This document shows, in pieces, positions 61,748-64,000 of a stretch of 64,000 nt of DNA (positions within the stretch are counted from its first letter, which is position 1; each line of letters opens with the position of its first letter). The stretch is from Thermococcus paralvinellae (GTDB taxonomy: Archaea; Methanobacteriota_B; Thermococci; Thermococcales; Thermococcaceae): the NCBI RefSeq assembly GCF_000517445.1, contig NZ_CP006965.1, positions 1,216,681-1,280,680 of the forward strand. Reading direction: 5' to 3'. A program made the translations under genes and the position numbers. Below the pieces are notes generated by a model, which was given only the letters and a program-made list of their open reading frames with translations, had not been told where the DNA came from and did not search any database.

Positions 61748-61782
61748 TTCAAATGAATCTTTTTTCTTTTCAGTGATGTGGT

Positions 61783-62913
61783 ATGAAAGGTGACATGCAT
61801 AGATTCAGTTTTGATAATAGTTTGATTTTAATTCCAAAAGAGCCAGACTTAAAATATCTCTATATTGAAATAACGAACCGCTGTAATCTAAGATGTGAGA
61901 TGTGCTTTAAGCAGTACTGGGAAGACAAAGAAGGAGACATGGACTATAATCTTTTCTTAAAAATCCTCGATGATGCTAAGGAATTTCCAGAGCTCGAGAT
62001 GATATATTTCGGGGGCATAGGTGAGCCAACTGTCCACCCACGCTTCATGGACATGGTAAAAGAAGTTAAAAAGAGAGGATATGCTTTGGGGATGTCAACC
62101 AACGGATTCCTCCTCACGGACAAGAAAATCAAAGAGCTTGTAAAGTTAGGTGTTGACTTAATTTATATCTCGCTAGATGCTATACCAACACAAGAAACTA
62201 AAATAGGGCATATTATGCCAAGTGTCGCAGTTGATAGAATAAAAAAGATTGTTGAAGAAAAAAAGCGTCAAGGAAAGGATTTCCCCCACATAGGTGTTGA
62301 AGTCGTTGTAACAAAAGAAAATTACTGGCAGATGTCCCATATAGCTGACTATCTTGGAGATTTAGGTATTGATGTGCTGCTTTTCTCAAATATAGTCCCA
62401 ATAGAGAAGAAGCATGCAGACCAAATAGTCTATGATGGAAGTGTTGATCTGCAACCTTACATTAATGATCTCCATGCCAAAGCTTACAAGCATTTCCTTC
62501 TTAAATTGCCAGAATTTGAATTAAGAACAGAGAGACACTGTGACTTTGTGGAAAAGAAAGCCGCAGTAGTGAGATGGGATGGGGAAGTTGCTCCATGCTA
62601 TCGCTTCCTTCACACATATCCGGAGGTAATCTTCGGTAGAGAGAAAAAAGTATACGCCTACTCTTTTGGAAATGTTAAAGAAAAATCCCTTAAAGAAATC
62701 TGGACAAGTAAGGACTACACATGGTTTAGATTTGTTGTAAAAAATGCCCTGTATCCATCATGTACGGATTGCCCGCTTGTTGATTCATGCAACTTTGTTG
62801 AGGACACAAATGCAGATTGCTGGAGTAACACTCCAAGCTGCGGCGATTGTTTATGGGCCAGAAGAATTGTCATGTGTCCAATTCCAGAAAAAGGTGTCAA
62901 AGGTTTCTGGTAA
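61783..62913 (+). CDS. Radical SAM protein, tungsten cofactor oxidoreductase maturase type
   Basis: 376 residues. The radical SAM cluster is CNLRCEMC (about 33-40); YFGGIGEPTVHPRFMDM is the GGxGEP strand. After the barrel, a C-terminal SPASM-like region holds a Cys-rich set: RHCDF, VAPCYRF, CTDCPLVDSC, ADCWSNTPSCGDCLWARRIVMC. Architecture and the position next to an AOR gene match the tungsten-oxidoreductase radical SAM maturase family, whose exact reaction is unknown. GTGATGTGGT lies directly before the ATG; an in-frame ATG four codons later is too close to GGTGAC. Confidence 0.82.
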   Translation: MKGDMHRFSFDNSLILIPKEPDLKYLYIEITNRCNLRCEMCFKQYWEDKEGDMDYNLFLKILDDAKEFPELEMIYFGGIGEPTVHPRFMDMVKEVKKRGYALGMSTNGFLLTDKKIKELVKLGVDLIYISLDAIPTQETKIGHIMPSVAVDRIKKIVEEKKRQGKDFPHIGVEVVVTKENYWQMSHIADYLGDLGIDVLLFSNIVPIEKKHADQIVYDGSVDLQPYINDLHAKAYKHFLLKLPEFELRTERHCDFVEKKAAVVRWDGEVAPCYRFLHTYPEVIFGREKKVYAYSFGNVKEKSLKEIWTSKDYTWFRFVVKNALYPSCTDCPLVDSCNFVEDTNADCWSNTPSCGDCLWARRIVMCPIPEKGVKGFW

Positions 62914-62991
62914 CTTATAATATGCCAAGCTTTATTTTGTTATATTTTTACTCTTTATCCTTGCTATTTATTATTCCCGAATTTTAATGAG

Positions 62992-63020
62992 TCTGGATAA
63001 TTTGTTTGTTATTGTCCAGA
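62992..63020. repeat. 29-base inverted repeat upstream of aor
   Basis: TCTGGATAAT and ATTGTCCAGA match 9 of 10 as inverted arms around a nine-base TTGTTTGTT spacer. It lies between the radical SAM gene and aor, about 120 bases before the aor start. It could be an operator or a terminator stem. Confidence 0.5.
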
Positions 63021-63139
63021 TATGATATGAAAACAAATCAATTTAACAATACTTTCGTCCATAAACGGGTTTGCTTTCGTCAAGTTTATTAGCCATAAAA
63101 TACCTAAAATTATTCGACAATATCTAGGGGGTTCCAAAT

Positions 63140-64000
63140 ATGTTCGGATACCATGGTAAAATTTTGAGGGTAAACTTGACAACAGGAAAGATTAGTGAAG
63201 AGAAGTTCGATGAGAAATTTGCCCAAAAATGGCTTGGAACTAGAGGTTTTGGTGTCTATTTCCTACTGAAGGAGATGGACCCAACAGTTGACCCATTTAG
63301 CCCAGAGAACAAGTTGATTTTTGCAACAGGTCCACTGACAGGAACAACTGCCCCAACAGGCGGTAGATACATGGTTATTACAAAAAGCCCGCTTACTGGC
63401 TATATAGCCATGGCAAACTCTGGTGGATTCTTCGGTGCAGAGCTTAAATTTGCTGGATGGGATGCCATAATCTTCGAAGGCAAAGCAGATCACCCTGTGT
63501 ACCTCTACATAAACGATGACCAAGTTGAGCTGAGAGATGCCTCACACGTATGGGGTAAAGTCGTCAGTGAAACTGAAAAGATCCTCACAGAAGAAGTTGG
63601 CGACAAGAGGGTACAGATTGCATCAATTGGACCAGCTGGTGAAAACTTAGTTAGATTCGCAGCTGTGATGAACAACGGACACAGAGCAGCAGGTAGAGGC
63701 GGTGTCGGTGCTGTAATGGGTTCAAAGAACCTTAAGGCCATAGTCGTTAGAGGCCACAAGAGAGTTGAGATTGCTGACAGGCAGAAGTTCACAAGTGTTG
63801 TCAAGGAGAAGATTGAGAAGCTCAAGAAAGACCCGGTTGCCGGTGGAGGACTGCCAACATATGGAACAGCTGTTCTGGTTAACATCATCAATTCAAATGG
63901 TCTCTATCCAACAAGAAACTTCCAAGATAGCCAGTTCGAGTATGCTGAGGAACAAAGCGGTGAGGCCATGAGAGCAAAGTACTTGGTCAGAAACAAGCCA
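63140..64000 (+). CDS. aor: Tungsten-containing aldehyde ferredoxin oxidoreductase, N-terminal part
   Basis: 287 codons without a stop to the right edge. The sequence runs MFGYHGKILRVNLTTGKISEE, WLGTRGFGVYFLLKEMDPTVDP, LIFATGPLTGTTAPTGGRYMV, AMANSGGFFGAELKFAGWDAIIFEGKA, IASIGPAGENLVRFAAVMNNGHRAAGRGGVGAVMGSKNLKAIVV, GLPTYGTAVLVNI and EAMRAKYLVRNKP. It follows the Pyrococcus furiosus AOR very closely. The pterin-binding N-terminal domain with RAAGRGGVGAVMGSKN is present; the Cys and catalytic residues lie beyond the edge. GGGGGTT precedes the ATG. AOR oxidises amino-acid-derived aldehydes with ferredoxin. Confidence 0.93.
   Translation, partial: MFGYHGKILRVNLTTGKISEEKFDEKFAQKWLGTRGFGVYFLLKEMDPTVDPFSPENKLIFATGPLTGTTAPTGGRYMVITKSPLTGYIAMANSGGFFGAELKFAGWDAIIFEGKADHPVYLYINDDQVELRDASHVWGKVVSETEKILTEEVGDKRVQIASIGPAGENLVRFAAVMNNGHRAAGRGGVGAVMGSKNLKAIVVRGHKRVEIADRQKFTSVVKEKIEKLKKDPVAGGGLPTYGTAVLVNIINSNGLYPTRNFQDSQFEYAEEQSGEAMRAKYLVRNKP

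Overview
The window is a piece of a hyperthermophilic archaeal chromosome of the order Thermococcales, most likely a low-GC Thermococcus; I cannot resolve the species. The evidence is archaeal throughout: TBP, MBF1, fibrillarin and Nop5, diphthine synthase, deoxyhypusine synthase, Cdc48, KEOPS Cgi121, indolepyruvate and aldehyde ferredoxin oxidoreductases, ADP-forming acyl-CoA synthetase, DUF257 proteins, GGTGAT/GGAGG ribosome sites, TATA boxes about 25 nt before start sites, and GC-rich tRNAs in an AT-rich background. There is no CRISPR array, insertion sequence or provirus, and no gene-free stretch exceeds about 300 bases.

Layout. 1-13300 is a loose accessory region: a frameshifted MFS remnant, an internally deleted nucleotidyltransferase, a CPBP-like membrane gene and a large membrane gene that each carry an in-frame TAG, four SAM methyltransferases, a nucleoside phosphorylase, a DUF2202 lipoprotein with a candidate operator, and a carotenoid hydratase-like protein. 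13300-25200 holds small enzymes (PhnP-like, Mut7-C, MptE, LSm, MobB, JAMM, a bacterial-type phosphoglycerate mutase), a canonical C/D box sRNA, the Cdc48/Hsp20 stress pair, tRNA-Phe and tRNA-Gly, and a class III aminotransferase/racemase. 25200-33600 has a transporter/aminotransferase cluster, a division/partition cluster (CdrS-like RHH, FtsZ, ParA, RHH) and a four-gene operon whose second member, pyrF, has decayed. 33600-41600 has methylmalonyl-CoA mutase, a double KaiC-like ATPase with two small partners, deoxyhypusine synthase, and a GC-rich non-coding RNA with its own promoter. 41800-54100 contains ribose-1,5-bisphosphate isomerase, the fibrillarin/Nop5 pair, the HMG-CoA synthase/thiolase/DUF35 trio of the mevalonate pathway, MBF1, DUF505 and TBP. 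54100-64000 contains an aromatic amino acid fermentation cluster (IorB, IorA, ADP-forming acyl-CoA synthetase), a membrane-spanning winged-helix regulator, a second probable C/D sRNA next to a tiny zinc-finger gene, tRNA-Val, tRNA-Arg with an unusual C33, and a tungstoenzyme module (radical SAM maturase plus AOR, cut by the right edge).

How the parts work together. Peptide fermentation runs from amino acids through aminotransferases to 2-oxoacids, then IorAB to acyl-CoA, then ADP-forming synthetase to ATP; AOR oxidises aldehydes formed on the side. MobB (with an added Fe-S motif) and the radical SAM protein fit cofactor supply for AOR. The strongest unexplained signals are the non-coding RNA at 40224-40290, the decay of pyrF, the tRNA-Arg U33C change, the sRNAs, and related inverted repeats around the tRNA-Arg and AOR genes. 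Starts were chosen by ribosome-site spacing and often lie downstream of the first possible codon.
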